Below are positions 10,125 to 19,135 of a DNA stretch of 64,000 nucleotides, in pieces. Below the pieces are notes generated by a model. That model searched no databases, was not told the DNA's origin, and saw only the letters and a program-made list of their open reading frames with translations. The position numbers were made by a program, and so were the translations under genes. The stretch is from Formosa sp. L2A11 (GTDB lineage: Bacteria; Bacteroidota; Bacteroidia; Flavobacteriales; Flavobacteriaceae). Where the stretch lies: the NCBI RefSeq assembly GCF_009796865.1, contig NZ_CP047028.1:3038001-3102000 (forward strand), written 5' to 3'. Position 1 is the stretch's first letter, and each line of letters opens with the position of its first letter.

Positions 10125-10610
10125 ATGGAAAAACAATTTAAAACTAAAACAGGATTTTGTCATATTTTACCAGATAAAATTATACTAACAAGAGATGGAA
10201 TAATTGGAAATGTAGCAAAAGTGGCTGTTGGAAAAAGCATCACTCGGGTTTTAATAATTTATGGCGGAATGTCTGCTTTCTTACTTTATTCAGCATTTGA
10301 TAGTTTTCAAACAGGTCAAGTTCCGATATCTATATTTTATTTAATAATTGGTTTATTTCTTTTGTATGGAATATTTACAAGCTTTAATAATTCTGCAACA
10401 CCGATAATTGAAAGAAAAGATATTACAAGTATCAAATTTAAAAAAGCAATATTCGGAATAACACGTTCTCGATTTGAAATCCTCTTTAAAGACGAAAACG
10501 GAAAAATAAAGAAGCGCATAATAATGTTACCTGGTTCAATGCATCAAGGAAAAAAAGCAACCGAAACAGCAAAAAAAATAATGAAAGAAGAAAAGTTATT
10601 AAAAGAATAA
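10125..10610 (+). CDS. Two-TM membrane protein with PH-like C-terminal domain
   Basis: Product of 161 residues. Two hydrophobic helices, near residues 40-57 and 67-85, form a hairpin. The part after them (TPIIERKDITSIKFKKAIFG through RIIMLPG) alternates strands in the way bacterial PH-like membrane proteins do. The start is ATG 10125; another ATG four bases upstream is out of frame. Part of the same operon as the giant DUF protein and the downstream SIMPL gene, so this unit ends with envelope proteins. Function unknown; the PH-like reading is an inference. Confidence 0.7.
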   Translation: MEKQFKTKTGFCHILPDKIILTRDGIIGNVAKVAVGKSITRVLIIYGGMSAFLLYSAFDSFQTGQVPISIFYLIIGLFLLYGIFTSFNNSATPIIERKDITSIKFKKAIFGITRSRFEILFKDENGKIKKRIIMLPGSMHQGKKATETAKKIMKEEKLLKE

Positions 10611-10675
10611 ACATAGAAAAATTCAATCACACATTTAAATAAAGATTTAAAACAGCAAAAAAAATATTACATATT

Positions 10676-11407
10676 ATGAAAAACTACACAAGTGCCATTA
10701 TTTTTGGAATTGCAATCGTTGCTTCTTCAATTTTCCTAGGAAAAGCCTATACCGATAGAAATAAAGTAGACGGAAAAATTGAAGTTACAGGCTTAGGAAA
10801 AACAGATTTTTCATCAGACTTAATTGTTTGGGAAGGAAGTTTTGGTTCTGTAAATACAGACTTAAAACAAGCTTACATCTCTTTAGAACAAAAAAAAGCG
10901 ACCATAAACGATTATTTAACTAAAAAAGGAATTAAACCAGAAGAGCTTATTTATAGCGCCGTTTCTACAAACCAAAAAACAAAACAACTATACACACCTA
11001 CTGGCGATTATGCAGGTGAAGAATTTGTAGGTTATGAACTTACACAATCTGTAGAAATCGAATCTAAAGAAGTCGATAAAATAGAGAAAGTATCTCGAGA
11101 AATTACAGAATTATTAAATCAAGGGGTTCAGTTTTATTCACAAGCGCCAAGATATTATTATACAAAACTTGCCGATCTTAAAATTGAAATGATTTCTAAA
11201 GCGACAGAAGATGCAAGACTACGAGCAGAAAACATTGCTAAATTTTCAGGTGGAAATTTAAGTACTTTAGAATCTGCTAAAATGGGAATTTTTCAAATTA
11301 CAGGTCAAAACTCAGGAGAAGATTATTCTTGGGGAGGAACATTTAATACCGCTAATAGAGAAAAAACAGCTTCGATTACTATGAAGTTGGTTTATAAAGT
11401 AGACTAA
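10676..11407 (+). CDS. SIMPL (DUF541) domain envelope protein
   Basis: Product of 243 residues with an N-terminal hydrophobic segment (residues 7-24) acting as signal peptide or anchor, followed by a SIMPL/DUF541 domain. Visible hallmarks are the early IEVTGLGKTDFSSD strand, the KKATINDYLTKKGI helix with its following strand, and the C-terminal ARLRAENIAKFSGG block before a final strand. SIMPL proteins sit in the periplasm or outer membrane and are often tied to oxidative or envelope stress, without a defined reaction. Last gene of the DUF5724/DUF4132 operon, followed by a terminator. Confidence 0.85.
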   Translation: MKNYTSAIIFGIAIVASSIFLGKAYTDRNKVDGKIEVTGLGKTDFSSDLIVWEGSFGSVNTDLKQAYISLEQKKATINDYLTKKGIKPEELIYSAVSTNQKTKQLYTPTGDYAGEEFVGYELTQSVEIESKEVDKIEKVSREITELLNQGVQFYSQAPRYYYTKLADLKIEMISKATEDARLRAENIAKFSGGNLSTLESAKMGIFQITGQNSGEDYSWGGTFNTANREKTASITMKLVYKVD

Positions 11408-11440
11408 TATTACATTATATTTTTTAAGTAATTGAAATAC

Positions 11441-11477
11441 AAAAGGGAGGGAAATAGCTTTATTTTCCTCCCTTTTT
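11441..11477 (+). terminator. Shared terminator of convergent units
   Basis: Stem AAAAGGGAGG/CCTCCCTTTT with an A/T extension, followed by a T tract on the plus strand. It ends the operon that starts at 4235 and overlaps the last codons of the convergent AraC gene. Confidence 0.85.
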
Positions 11478-12278
11478 TAAATTCTGTTTTCTAAAATCTA
11501 CGGGACGCACATGAGCAACTTGATAAAATACATTGCTAAACGCTCCTATACTGCTGTACCCACAAGCATAGGCAATTTCACTGATAGATTTATTGGTTTC
11601 TAGCAGCATCTCCATACTTCGAATAATGCGAGTCATTTTTAAATACTGAAGAAAAGAAATATCAATATGTTCTCTAAACATTCGAGATAAACTTCTAGAA
11701 CTCATTCCAAATGCTTTTGCAACCAAATTTAGCTTTAAAGGGTCTTCTAAATTATGATGAATATATTTTAATATCGGTTTTAATAATTCATTTTTTGTAG
11801 TTGGTAAAGCGATTGGAATTGGAACTCTAGAAACTGCCATCAATACATTTCGAAAAGCAATTAAAAACTCGTGTTGATGGGTTTGTTCTTTTGTGAATCC
11901 ACCTTTCCATTCTTCGGTAAATAAAATCATTTCCTTGATTAAGTCGGTAACGGGGTAAATCCCCATTGTTCTCAATTTATGATCTTTAGGAAACAAATCT
12001 ACTGGAAAATATAAATTACGCACCATAATAAAAGGCGAGCGCAACTCTACGTTATGCTCCATCCCTGCTGGCATCCAAACAAAATGTCGGGCTGGTAAAA
12101 AATACGAATTGGTTGGCGTATTTAAAAAGGCGACACCACCATCAATATAAGATAATTGATGTTTTTCGTGTTTATGTAAAGGTAACTGCTGTTCAATTTT
12201 AGTATGATGTATAAATATGCTGTCTTTTATAGAATCAACATCAGTTAAAAATTGAAAGGGACTCTTATTAATGATCAT
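11460..12278 (-). CDS. AraC-family transcriptional regulator of the efflux operon
   Basis: Product of 272 residues with a cupin-like sensor at residues 1-130 (HKHEKHQLSYIDGG, FVWMPAGMEH) and two helix-turn-helix motifs at the C-terminus: LVAKAFGMSSRSLSRMFRE, then ISEIAYACGYSSIGAFSNVF. This is the AraC/XylS layout in which the first half binds a small ligand and the second half binds DNA. The gene is divergent from the TolC/HlyD/MFS operon across 98 bases. That placement is usual for a local regulator of a drug-efflux system. The ligand is not predictable. Confidence 0.9.
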   Translation of the reverse strand: MIINKSPFQFLTDVDSIKDSIFIHHTKIEQQLPLHKHEKHQLSYIDGGVAFLNTPTNSYFLPARHFVWMPAGMEHNVELRSPFIMVRNLYFPVDLFPKDHKLRTMGIYPVTDLIKEMILFTEEWKGGFTKEQTHQHEFLIAFRNVLMAVSRVPIPIALPTTKNELLKPILKYIHHNLEDPLKLNLVAKAFGMSSRSLSRMFREHIDISFLQYLKMTRIIRSMEMLLETNKSISEIAYACGYSSIGAFSNVFYQVAHVRPVDFRKQNLKKGGK

Positions 12279-12349
12279 CTAAATTCTTGTTTGGCTCAAA
12301 TTAGTAAATATTTGTCTATTTACAAAAAACAAAGCTTTAATAGTCTAAG

Positions 12350-12357
12350 TAATTTTG
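12350..12357 (+). promoter_or_regulatory. -7 promoter box of the efflux operon
   Basis: TAATTTTG is a perfect match to TAnnTTTG and lies 19 bases before the TolC-family start. There is no clear TTTG at -33 and no copy of the regulon palindrome. Activation by the divergent AraC protein would fit. Confidence 0.5.
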
Positions 12358-12376
12358 CTCAAAAAAAGAAACAGAA

Positions 12377-13714
12377 ATGATAAGCAGTTTAATAAAAAGA
12401 ATGTTCTTCTTTTTAGCAGTATTTTTTAACACCTTCGGGTATGCTCAAGAAATACCAAAAGATAGTATTTTCTTAAGTTTAGATGATGCTTGGAGTAAAG
12501 CAGAAATTTATAGTAAAGCACTAAAAGTACAGCATTTAAAAACGGAAATTGGTAAAGAAAACATTCTCGATGCCAAAAACAAAAGATTACCATCGGTAGA
12601 CTTTGATGCATCTTATGGAAAATTATCAAATATTCCTGTTTTTGTAAATGGAATTAATAATAATGCAGAATTTATTCATCTAGAAGATCATAGTACGTAT
12701 GATGCTTCGGTAAGTGCCTATTTTAATATATATGCAGGTGGCTCTAAAAGAACTGCGATTAAATCAGCTGAAGCATCTAAAGCATTTTTAGAACATATTG
12801 AAGAAGAAACAAGCGACCAATTGCATTTAGAAGTGATTCAATATTACGTAAGTCTGCAGCGTTCGTATCAATATGAAAATTTAGTGAAGCAAAATATCAA
12901 ACAAAATGCAGAACGTGTGCGTTTGATTGAGCAATTGTTTAAAAATGGTGTGGTATTAAAAAGTGATTTGCTACGCGCAAAATTACAACTTGCTAAACTA
13001 CAAACACAGTTGGTTACCATAGAAAACGATCTTGTTATAGTAACGCAATCCCTTAATATTCTATTAGGAAATGAAGACGACACCCTTTTAATTCCGTCTG
13101 ATACAATTCAGACAAAAGACATCGCTATCGATAAAAATTACGACAGTTTTGTTTCGGAAACGCTTAGTCAATCGCCTTTAGAAAAAATGGCCGAAAAGCA
13201 AATTACATTAAGTGAATTAAAAACAGATGCTTTGAAAGCAGATAAACTTCCTAAAATTGGATTTTTCGGGAGTTATACCTATTCGTATCCTCAAATTCAG
13301 CTTTACCCTTATGAACAAGCACCGTATTTATTAGGAATAGCAGGTATAAAATTGTCTTACGATATTTCTGCACTGTATCACGACAAGCATAAGGAAAAAG
13401 CAGCCGAAATAGAAGTGGAACAACAAAAAATAGCTAAAGAACATGTGGATGATAATTTAAGAAAGCAAGTAAAAACAGCTTATAGTCGTTTTAAAGAAGA
13501 TGTTATAAAAATTGAAGTTGCGGAAGAAAATATTCAATCTGCACAAGAAAATTATCGCATCGTGAAACAAACTTACTTTAATCAATTATCTCTTTTAACA
13601 GATTTGATTGATGCAGATACCCAACAATTAGAGGCCCATTTTGAATTGATTAACAATCAAATAGCAGCCAAAGTACATTATTATCAATTATTAAAAATAT
13701 CAGGAAAATTATAA
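12377..13714 (+). CDS. TolC-family outer-membrane efflux protein
   Basis: Product of 445 residues with a signal peptide ending near residue 24 (FNTFGYAQ). Two similar halves of long coiled helices with short beta strands follow, as in TolC channels; clear pieces are ISLDDAW-like sequence near 34, VIQYYVSLQRSY near 155 and KQVKTAYSRFKED near 370. It forms the outer-membrane exit duct of a tripartite pump together with the next two genes. Its stop codon directly abuts the ATG of the HlyD gene, showing tight coupling. Confidence 0.93.
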   Translation: MISSLIKRMFFFLAVFFNTFGYAQEIPKDSIFLSLDDAWSKAEIYSKALKVQHLKTEIGKENILDAKNKRLPSVDFDASYGKLSNIPVFVNGINNNAEFIHLEDHSTYDASVSAYFNIYAGGSKRTAIKSAEASKAFLEHIEEETSDQLHLEVIQYYVSLQRSYQYENLVKQNIKQNAERVRLIEQLFKNGVVLKSDLLRAKLQLAKLQTQLVTIENDLVIVTQSLNILLGNEDDTLLIPSDTIQTKDIAIDKNYDSFVSETLSQSPLEKMAEKQITLSELKTDALKADKLPKIGFFGSYTYSYPQIQLYPYEQAPYLLGIAGIKLSYDISALYHDKHKEKAAEIEVEQQKIAKEHVDDNLRKQVKTAYSRFKEDVIKIEVAEENIQSAQENYRIVKQTYFNQLSLLTDLIDADTQQLEAHFELINNQIAAKVHYYQLLKISGKL

Positions 13715-14773
13715 ATGAGCACAGCATTAAAAAAATACGAAAAGACAGATAGAATACTTGTACGAATTACCTATTTGGTCGCCTTATTTATCTTAATCGG
13801 ATTAATACTATGGGGTGTGTTCTCTATGATTCATCAATGGAGATATGAAACCACAAATGATGCACAAGTTAAAGAATACATCAACCCAATTTTGAGCCGT
13901 ACCAATGGCTATGTACAAGACGTAAAGTACAAAGACCACGAACATGTAAAAAAGGGAGATACTTTAGTTGTATTAGATCGAAATGAAGCTTTGGTACAAC
14001 AAGATATTGCGCAAGCAAAATTAAGAGCAGCCGAAGCACAATTGCATGTTTTAGAAAGTAATCAAAATACGTCTAACGTAAGTTCAGGCATCAATCAATC
14101 GCAAATTAATGCGGCAAAAGCACAATTATATCAGCAGCAAAAGGAATATGAACGTTACAAAAATTTATTAGATAATAATGCCGTAACCCCACAACGTTTT
14201 GAAGACATCCAGACCAAACTAAAAGTTGCTGAAGCGAATTTTGAATCTGTAAAAAGAAGCTATCAAACATCACTGAGTAAAACGACTGATGTTGGTGCTC
14301 AAATAGAAGTTGCAAAAGCAACAATTCAAGAGAAAAAAGCCGATTTAAATAAAATTTTACTCGATTTAAAATATGCAGTAATTACTGCGCCAACCAATGG
14401 TTATATGGGTAAAAAGAATTTACAAATAGGACAATTGGTACAAAAAGGACAAACCATTGGTTTTATTGTAGATAAAAATCAAAGTAAATGGATTGAAGCC
14501 AATTTTGAAGAAACACAAATTGCAGCGTTGCATGAAGGTCAAAAAGCAACTATTACAATTGATGCCTTTCCTGGAGAAACATTTAAAGGAACTATAGAAG
14601 CATTTTCTGCCGCTACAGGATCTCAATTTTCATTATTACCACCAGATAATGCCACTGGAAATTTTGTAAAAATTACACAACGTTTTCCTGTTCGTATTAA
14701 ACTTACTGACAATGAAAATAGCTTAGAACAACTTCGAGCTGGTATGAATGCCGAGGTAAACGTTCCTAAATAA
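13715..14773 (+). CDS. HlyD/EmrA-family membrane fusion protein
   Basis: Product of 352 residues with a single N-terminal transmembrane helix (residues 17-38). The lipoyl half-motif TNDAQVKEYINPILSRTNGY follows near residue 50, then a coiled-coil hairpin (residues 95-210) rich in A, Q, E and K, and a second lipoyl/barrel part (VITAPTNGYMGKKNLQIG near 220). This is the periplasmic adaptor of an EmrAB-TolC type pump, linking the MFS transporter to the outer-membrane duct. Start abuts the previous stop; 12 bases separate it from the transporter. Confidence 0.93.
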   Translation: MSTALKKYEKTDRILVRITYLVALFILIGLILWGVFSMIHQWRYETTNDAQVKEYINPILSRTNGYVQDVKYKDHEHVKKGDTLVVLDRNEALVQQDIAQAKLRAAEAQLHVLESNQNTSNVSSGINQSQINAAKAQLYQQQKEYERYKNLLDNNAVTPQRFEDIQTKLKVAEANFESVKRSYQTSLSKTTDVGAQIEVAKATIQEKKADLNKILLDLKYAVITAPTNGYMGKKNLQIGQLVQKGQTIGFIVDKNQSKWIEANFEETQIAALHEGQKATITIDAFPGETFKGTIEAFSAATGSQFSLLPPDNATGNFVKITQRFPVRIKLTDNENSLEQLRAGMNAEVNVPK

Positions 14774-14785
14774 TAAAATTAAATT

Positions 14786-16384
14786 ATGTCTACAACTTAT
14801 CATCATTCCTTTAAATCTTGGGTTCCAAGATGGCTTATGGTACTTACAATTTTGCTTACACTTGTTCCTATAACTGCTGTTTTAGGGATTTATATTGGCG
14901 GAATGGATAGTGCGATGAGTTATTATGCTGCCGATTCTTATGACATTAAATTTTCTATTATAATGTTTTATGTAGGGATAGCGAGTGCCTTTTCTTTAGA
15001 AAAAACAATCTCTACTAAGTTTGCTACCAAACCTTATTTCACCATGTCTTGTATCTTATTTATACTCGTAAACTTGATACTTTATAATACCCAAAATTTA
15101 ACCATATTAATTGTTTTTCGGTTTTTAAACGGAATGTTGACACTTGTTTTTGTAGGGACTTTATTTAATCTGATATTTCAGCAGTTTCATTCCCAAAGAA
15201 GTAGAGTATTAAGCTATGCTTTTTTGTACGGAACCATGTTTGGCTCCATACCGCTTTCTTATATTGTTGATGCTGTTCTTTTTTCAAACTACAATTTTAA
15301 TATCCTTTTTATATTAATTATATTTTCTTGTTTACCTGGTTTTGTATTGCTTTTTGTTTGCTTAAAAAAGGAGGTAGAATTAAGAAAAGAAAAAACACGC
15401 ATTAAAGACAAAGTAGATTGGGTAAGTTTTGTATTATATGCGGCTGCTTTAACCACGGTGACTTATATATTATGTTACGGGCAATACTACAACTGGTTTA
15501 AGAGTTTACATATTATTTTAACAACAATAACCTTTGTTATTTCGTTACTCTTGTTCGTTTTTAGACAATTAAAGTTAGAAACTCCTTATGTGGATCTTAG
15601 CATATATAAATATCGAAATTTTAGAATTGGAATGTTAATGCTCGTCGCTTTTTATATTACAAAAGGAGATACTAGCGTGTCGTTTGGTTTCTTTGCCAAT
15701 GGGCTTAATTTAGATGTATATCACAAAAGTTATGTGATGATAATAAATGGAATTGGAGTTATTTTTGGAGCACTACTAACGGCACGATTTATTTTAGCAG
15801 GTGTAAGAATACGATTAATTTGGCTTACAGGATTTGCTTCATTTTTATTTTTTCATATCTATATGATTTTCATATTGGGAAATCAAGCAGAAATACTAGA
15901 TATTATATTACCCTTATTTTTTCAAGGTTTTGGTAATGGTATCTTAATTGTTTCTATAGTTATTTTTTATGCTACAGGAGTTCCTTCTGAAATAGGTTTT
16001 TATGCTTCGGTTACTGGAGTTTCGTATCGTTGTTTTACCTTTACATTAAGTATGGCATTGGTTACTTTTATGGGCTTGCGTCAAGGAAGTATGCATTATA
16101 ATAATTTTGCAGAGGACATTGTAATTACAAACCCTGCAACTGTTTTACGCTTACAAAACTACAATGAAACCTTACTAAGTCATGGTGCTTCTAAATTACA
16201 AGCTTCTGCAGGTGCAAGAAAAATGTTAGGAAAAGCAGTAGGCGTTCAATCTAATCTTTTGTTTGCCCGCGATTATTATATGTATTTAAGTTGCTTTATC
16301 ATTTTTGTAATGCTTGGTATTGCTTTAATTCCCCATTTTCATTATCAACTTCGAAAAATTTCGGATAAACTAACGCCTATTTAA
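14786..16384 (+). CDS. MFS drug-efflux transporter (EmrB/DHA2-like)
   Basis: Product of 532 residues with about 12 to 14 hydrophobic helices, consistent with the DHA2 group that works with HlyD adaptors. The order TolC, HlyD, MFS with no other genes supports a complete tripartite exporter for amphipathic or toxic compounds. Classical MFS motif A is poorly conserved, as is common in Bacteroidota members of this group. The C-terminal part contains a large polar loop (residues 445-505) before the last helix. Substrate unknown. Confidence 0.88.
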   Translation: MSTTYHHSFKSWVPRWLMVLTILLTLVPITAVLGIYIGGMDSAMSYYAADSYDIKFSIIMFYVGIASAFSLEKTISTKFATKPYFTMSCILFILVNLILYNTQNLTILIVFRFLNGMLTLVFVGTLFNLIFQQFHSQRSRVLSYAFLYGTMFGSIPLSYIVDAVLFSNYNFNILFILIIFSCLPGFVLLFVCLKKEVELRKEKTRIKDKVDWVSFVLYAAALTTVTYILCYGQYYNWFKSLHIILTTITFVISLLLFVFRQLKLETPYVDLSIYKYRNFRIGMLMLVAFYITKGDTSVSFGFFANGLNLDVYHKSYVMIINGIGVIFGALLTARFILAGVRIRLIWLTGFASFLFFHIYMIFILGNQAEILDIILPLFFQGFGNGILIVSIVIFYATGVPSEIGFYASVTGVSYRCFTFTLSMALVTFMGLRQGSMHYNNFAEDIVITNPATVLRLQNYNETLLSHGASKLQASAGARKMLGKAVGVQSNLLFARDYYMYLSCFIIFVMLGIALIPHFHYQLRKISDKLTPI

Positions 16385-16402
16385 TGATTCTTTAAATATT
16401 GA

Positions 16403-16609
16403 TGCTGTTATGAATTTGTAGAAAAAATAAAAGTTATTAATGAGGCTAAATTTTTCTTCGGTATCTATTCTGATGTTCTTTATAATGATGATTATATTCT
16501 TTTTACCAAATAAGTTTCAGGATTTATAAAATATCAATCGGTAGATTCTAAAATAATTCAACTTCCAACACTAATTCTAGATAAGGATTTAAACCTTCCA
16601 AAGAAATAA
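16403..16609 (+). pseudogene. Decayed remnant of an unknown gene
   Basis: No intact gene lies between the efflux operon and the GNAT gene. One frame nevertheless reads as plausible protein across 69 codons with a single internal TAA at 16511: a segment around FFGIYSDVLYNDDYILFTK before the stop and IKYQSVDSKIIQLPTLILDK after it, ending at TAA 16607-16609. It has no start codon in frame. This looks like the 3' remnant of a degraded small gene. Family not identified. Confidence 0.4.
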
Positions 16610-16663
16610 AAACATAATTTTACAAAAAAATGTTATTCAAAATAAAAGAGGAAGCTAAATTAA

Positions 16664-17179
16664 ATGGTTGAAATAATAAAAGCAAACGCAACACATTGCG
16701 AATTAATTGTAGAAATAGGAAAACAGACTTTTTTTGAATCTCATGGACATAGTGCTTCTAAAGACGCTATTGATCATTATATTTCTAAAACTTATAATAA
16801 GGAAACTATCCTTAAAGAATTTGACAACGATAAAGTCCATTATCATCTTATCTATAGCGATGGGATTATTGCTGGGTTTTCAAAAATTGAATTAAATATC
16901 TCCAACAAAAACATTGTGGATCTAAACATCACTAAATTAGATCGCATCTATCTTTTAGAAACTTTTCATGGCAAGCAATTGGGATCTAAATTGTTTCATT
17001 TTAATATTGAATTATCTAAAAAACAGAAACAAAATGGCATTTGGCTTGCGGTCTGGACAGAAAACCAAAAGGCGATAAATTTTTATCAAAAAATGGGTTT
17101 TAAAATAGCAGGAGCTTTTGATTTTAAAATATCTGAGACGCATACCAATCCAAATCATATTATGTATTTAGAGTATTAA
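16664..17179 (+). CDS. GNAT-family N-acetyltransferase
   Basis: Product of 171 residues covering one whole GNAT domain. The acetyl-CoA binding stretch is at about residues 95-115 (LDRIYLLETFHGKQLGSKL, a variant of the Q/RxxGxG/A loop). The C-terminal signature AVWTENQKAINFYQKMGFK near residue 125 is classic for GNAT acetyltransferases of small molecules or protein N-termini. Monocistronic by spacing: a decayed gene lies before it and a regulon promoter after it. No regulon operator. Acceptor substrate unknown. Confidence 0.9.
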   Translation: MVEIIKANATHCELIVEIGKQTFFESHGHSASKDAIDHYISKTYNKETILKEFDNDKVHYHLIYSDGIIAGFSKIELNISNKNIVDLNITKLDRIYLLETFHGKQLGSKLFHFNIELSKKQKQNGIWLAVWTENQKAINFYQKMGFKIAGAFDFKISETHTNPNHIMYLEY

Positions 17180-17260
17180 TATAGTATGTTTTTTTATTAA
17201 AAATTAAGAGGTGTTTACAAAATGTGAATGCCTTTTTTTTGTAGACTAGAAATAGAAAAC

Positions 17261-17339
17261 ACACGGTAAACAGTGAATTATTAAAGCTCAAAACTGCTGA
17301 ATTCCGTGATAAAAAATTTTATAAGCTTCTCTAATTTTG
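17261..17339 (+). promoter_or_regulatory. Double regulon operator and -7 box of the first DUF1444-like gene
   Basis: The proximal site CTGCTGAATTCCGTGA (17294-17309) is followed by exactly 22 bases and a perfect -7 TAATTTTG (17332-17339). A second, upstream copy ACACGGTAAACAGTGA (17261-17276) lies 33 bases away, about three helical turns. The start point would be near 17346, which rules out the GTG start at 17306. Confidence 0.8.
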
Positions 17340-17365
17340 TAATAAATAATAAAACACACAACATT

Positions 17366-17980
17366 ATGAGCGGTACAGTTTCAGGAAAAGAAAAATCTCA
17401 AGAAGAAATAGAAAAAATCATTGAACAAACACAAAATAGTGATCAAAAAATATATCCTATTTTAAAACCAGGTGATTGGGTTGGATTAAAAGCAGGAGCT
17501 TTGAGTTCTACTTTAATTCCGTCTGAAGATGGTGCTGAAGTCGTAATAGGTTACGGTATAGATACACCTGATAACTTTGTGTTTTTAACTAAAAAACACT
17601 TAGAAACTATGGACCCTAAACAAATTACACAAGAAGCTTTTCAAAATTTAGAAAACTGCGATACGGGATTAGAATTTGTTGCGTCCTTAGATAATAAAGC
17701 AGTTGGTTCTAACGGGAGCGACTTTTCAAGTGAGACCATTCTTTCTAGAACACATATGCTAAAAGCACATGCCATGTTAGACGCTGAAGAATTATTGGTA
17801 TCTATCCCTAGAAGAACCTGTATGACCATTATTTCAAGAGATGTGGATAAAGATACAATGAATACATTTGCTTACTTGCACAACTATACTTGGGAGGATG
17901 ATAGTTTTGGAAATGCACCTATTACTAATTCTCTTTTTATTGTAAAAGATGGTAATATTGTAGGACATATCCCTTTATAA
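17366..17980 (+). CDS. DUF1444/YtpQ-like protein, tandem paralogue 1
   Basis: Product of 204 residues from ATG 17366. A longer GTG-started version is excluded because it would overlap the promoter. Soluble, no signal peptide. Features resembling DUF1444 (YtpQ) are a YPILKPGDWVGL start, a strand-rich FVFLTKKHL segment, the helix QEAFQNLEN, and LLVSIPRRTCMTIISRD, which parallels the Vxx(V/I)PxRD core of that family. About half identical by eye to the gene at 19207 and clearly related to that at 18304. Has its own operator and terminator. Cellular role unknown; the DUF1444 link is an inference from motif order. Confidence 0.6.
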   Translation: MSGTVSGKEKSQEEIEKIIEQTQNSDQKIYPILKPGDWVGLKAGALSSTLIPSEDGAEVVIGYGIDTPDNFVFLTKKHLETMDPKQITQEAFQNLENCDTGLEFVASLDNKAVGSNGSDFSSETILSRTHMLKAHAMLDAEELLVSIPRRTCMTIISRDVDKDTMNTFAYLHNYTWEDDSFGNAPITNSLFIVKDGNIVGHIPL

Positions 17981-18199
17981 TTCAATTAAAAGGACCAAAT
18001 AATTAATGGTATTCTTATATCATTAAAATCACTCAAGGCATTCTTAAAAGAATGCCTTTTTTATGACTGTAACTCTATGTAATTAAACATCATATGTAAC
18101 TACTTAAATTTTTAACCTTTATGCAGACACGCTTTTTCTATATGCACAAAGAAATTTAAAGACGTGAATACATTTTTTATGAGTTATAAACGGAGAAAG
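17981..18199 (+). other. Spacer between DUF1444-like paralogues 1 and 2
   Basis: Part of a 323-base gap without a gene. It contains the terminator described separately at 18035-18062 and then AT-rich sequence with no open frame or RNA gene that I can see. The operators of paralogue 2 follow. Confidence 0.5.
18035..18062 (+). terminator. Terminator after DUF1444-like paralogue 1
   Basis: Stem AAGGCATTCT/AGAATGCCTT with loop TAAA, followed by T residues on the plus strand. Confidence 0.88.
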
Positions 18200-18280
18200 A
18201 CACTGTAAACAGTGAATCACTGAATCATCGAATTTGGCTGAAAACCGTGACAAAAAAGCTTCTTAGTGTCTTTAATTTTG
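18200..18280 (+). promoter_or_regulatory. Double regulon operator and -7 box of DUF1444-like paralogue 2
   Basis: Proximal site TGGCTGAAAACCGTGA (18235-18250), 22 bases, perfect -7 TAATTTTG (18273-18280). An upstream second site ACACTGTAAACAGTGA (18200-18215) lies 35 bases away, and a perfect half-site TCACTGAA starts at 18218. The arrangement mirrors paralogue 1. Confidence 0.8.
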
Positions 18281-18303
18281 TCATAAATAATAAAACAAAT
18301 AAC

Positions 18304-18927
18304 ATGAAAGTTAATACACTTAATAGAAACGAAAATTTATCAGAAATTAAAGCCATCGTAGAAAAAGCAAGCCAAGGCGAATATAAAGTTTATCCTATTG
18401 TAAAAGCAGGAACTTGGGAAGGTTTAGATGGTGAAATTCTACAAACCACTGCAATAAAAGGCGATAATGAAAATGATCCCTCTAAAATAGTTGCTATTTA
18501 TGGGATAGATACACCAGATGGTTTTGTGTACTTAACGATGGCTGATTTAGACATCTACGATGGAACAAAACTGCTTGATGATGCGTACCAAAACTTAGAC
18601 GATTTAGAATCTACTTTAGAATATGCTGAAGCGTTAGACAATAAAGCACTTATTTCTATTGGGTCTTATTTTGCTAGTGAACGCGTTTTTAGCAAAGTAG
18701 AAATGAAGAAAGCCCACGATATGCTAGAGTCAGAAGATTTATTTGTGTCTACATCAAAATATGGTGAGTTAATGATTATTTCACAACACGCAGATAAAGA
18801 GACTAAAGATCAATTTGGATACCTACATAAGTACAATTGGAATGATGACGAGAACCCTAACGAGCGTATAGCAGATCTTGTATATTCAGTAAAAAACGGT
18901 GCAATTGTGGGACACATCCCTTTATAA
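18304..18927 (+). CDS. DUF1444/YtpQ-like protein, tandem paralogue 2
   Basis: Product of 207 residues from ATG 18304; the GTG at 18247 lies upstream of the predicted transcription start. The most diverged of the three paralogues. It keeps the YPIVKAGTWEGL opening, the strand FVYLTMADL, the helix DDAYQNLDD, the motif GSYFASERVFSKVEMKKAHDMLES and the C-terminal VKNGAIVGHIPL shared with paralogue 1. The usual IPRR motif is changed to TSKYGE, so any activity that depends on that motif may be lost. Own promoter and terminator. Function unknown. Confidence 0.6.
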   Translation: MKVNTLNRNENLSEIKAIVEKASQGEYKVYPIVKAGTWEGLDGEILQTTAIKGDNENDPSKIVAIYGIDTPDGFVYLTMADLDIYDGTKLLDDAYQNLDDLESTLEYAEALDNKALISIGSYFASERVFSKVEMKKAHDMLESEDLFVSTSKYGELMIISQHADKETKDQFGYLHKYNWNDDENPNERIADLVYSVKNGAIVGHIPL

Positions 18928-18959
18928 ACTGATAAACAGAATTAACACGTATATACAGG

Positions 18960-19001
18960 TCTTTATCGTTAGTTATATATAGCTAACGATAAAGATTTTT
19001 T
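18960..19001 (+). terminator. Strong terminator after DUF1444-like paralogue 2
   Basis: Perfect 13-base stem TCTTTATCGTTAG/CTAACGATAAAGA (18960-18972 with 18983-18995), a ten-base loop, and six T at 18996-19001. Confidence 0.93.
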
Positions 19002-19135
19002 TAAATTCAATAGAAAGTAAACTTCTACTCCCACAACTCTACTTCTCTCCTCTAAAACATTTCAACTCTTATAAAAAGCTTTTTAATGATTAAAAGTAAA
19101 AACAAGCCATATTAATTAACTATAAAACACATAAA

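Noticed and set aside
17306-17365. GTG-started N-terminal extension of DUF1444-like paralogue 1 (and the similar one at 18247 for paralogue 2)
   Set aside because: The extension overlaps the -7 box and lies upstream of the predicted transcription start; the similarity between the two extensions reflects conserved promoter DNA. Paralogue 3 aligns from the internal ATG.
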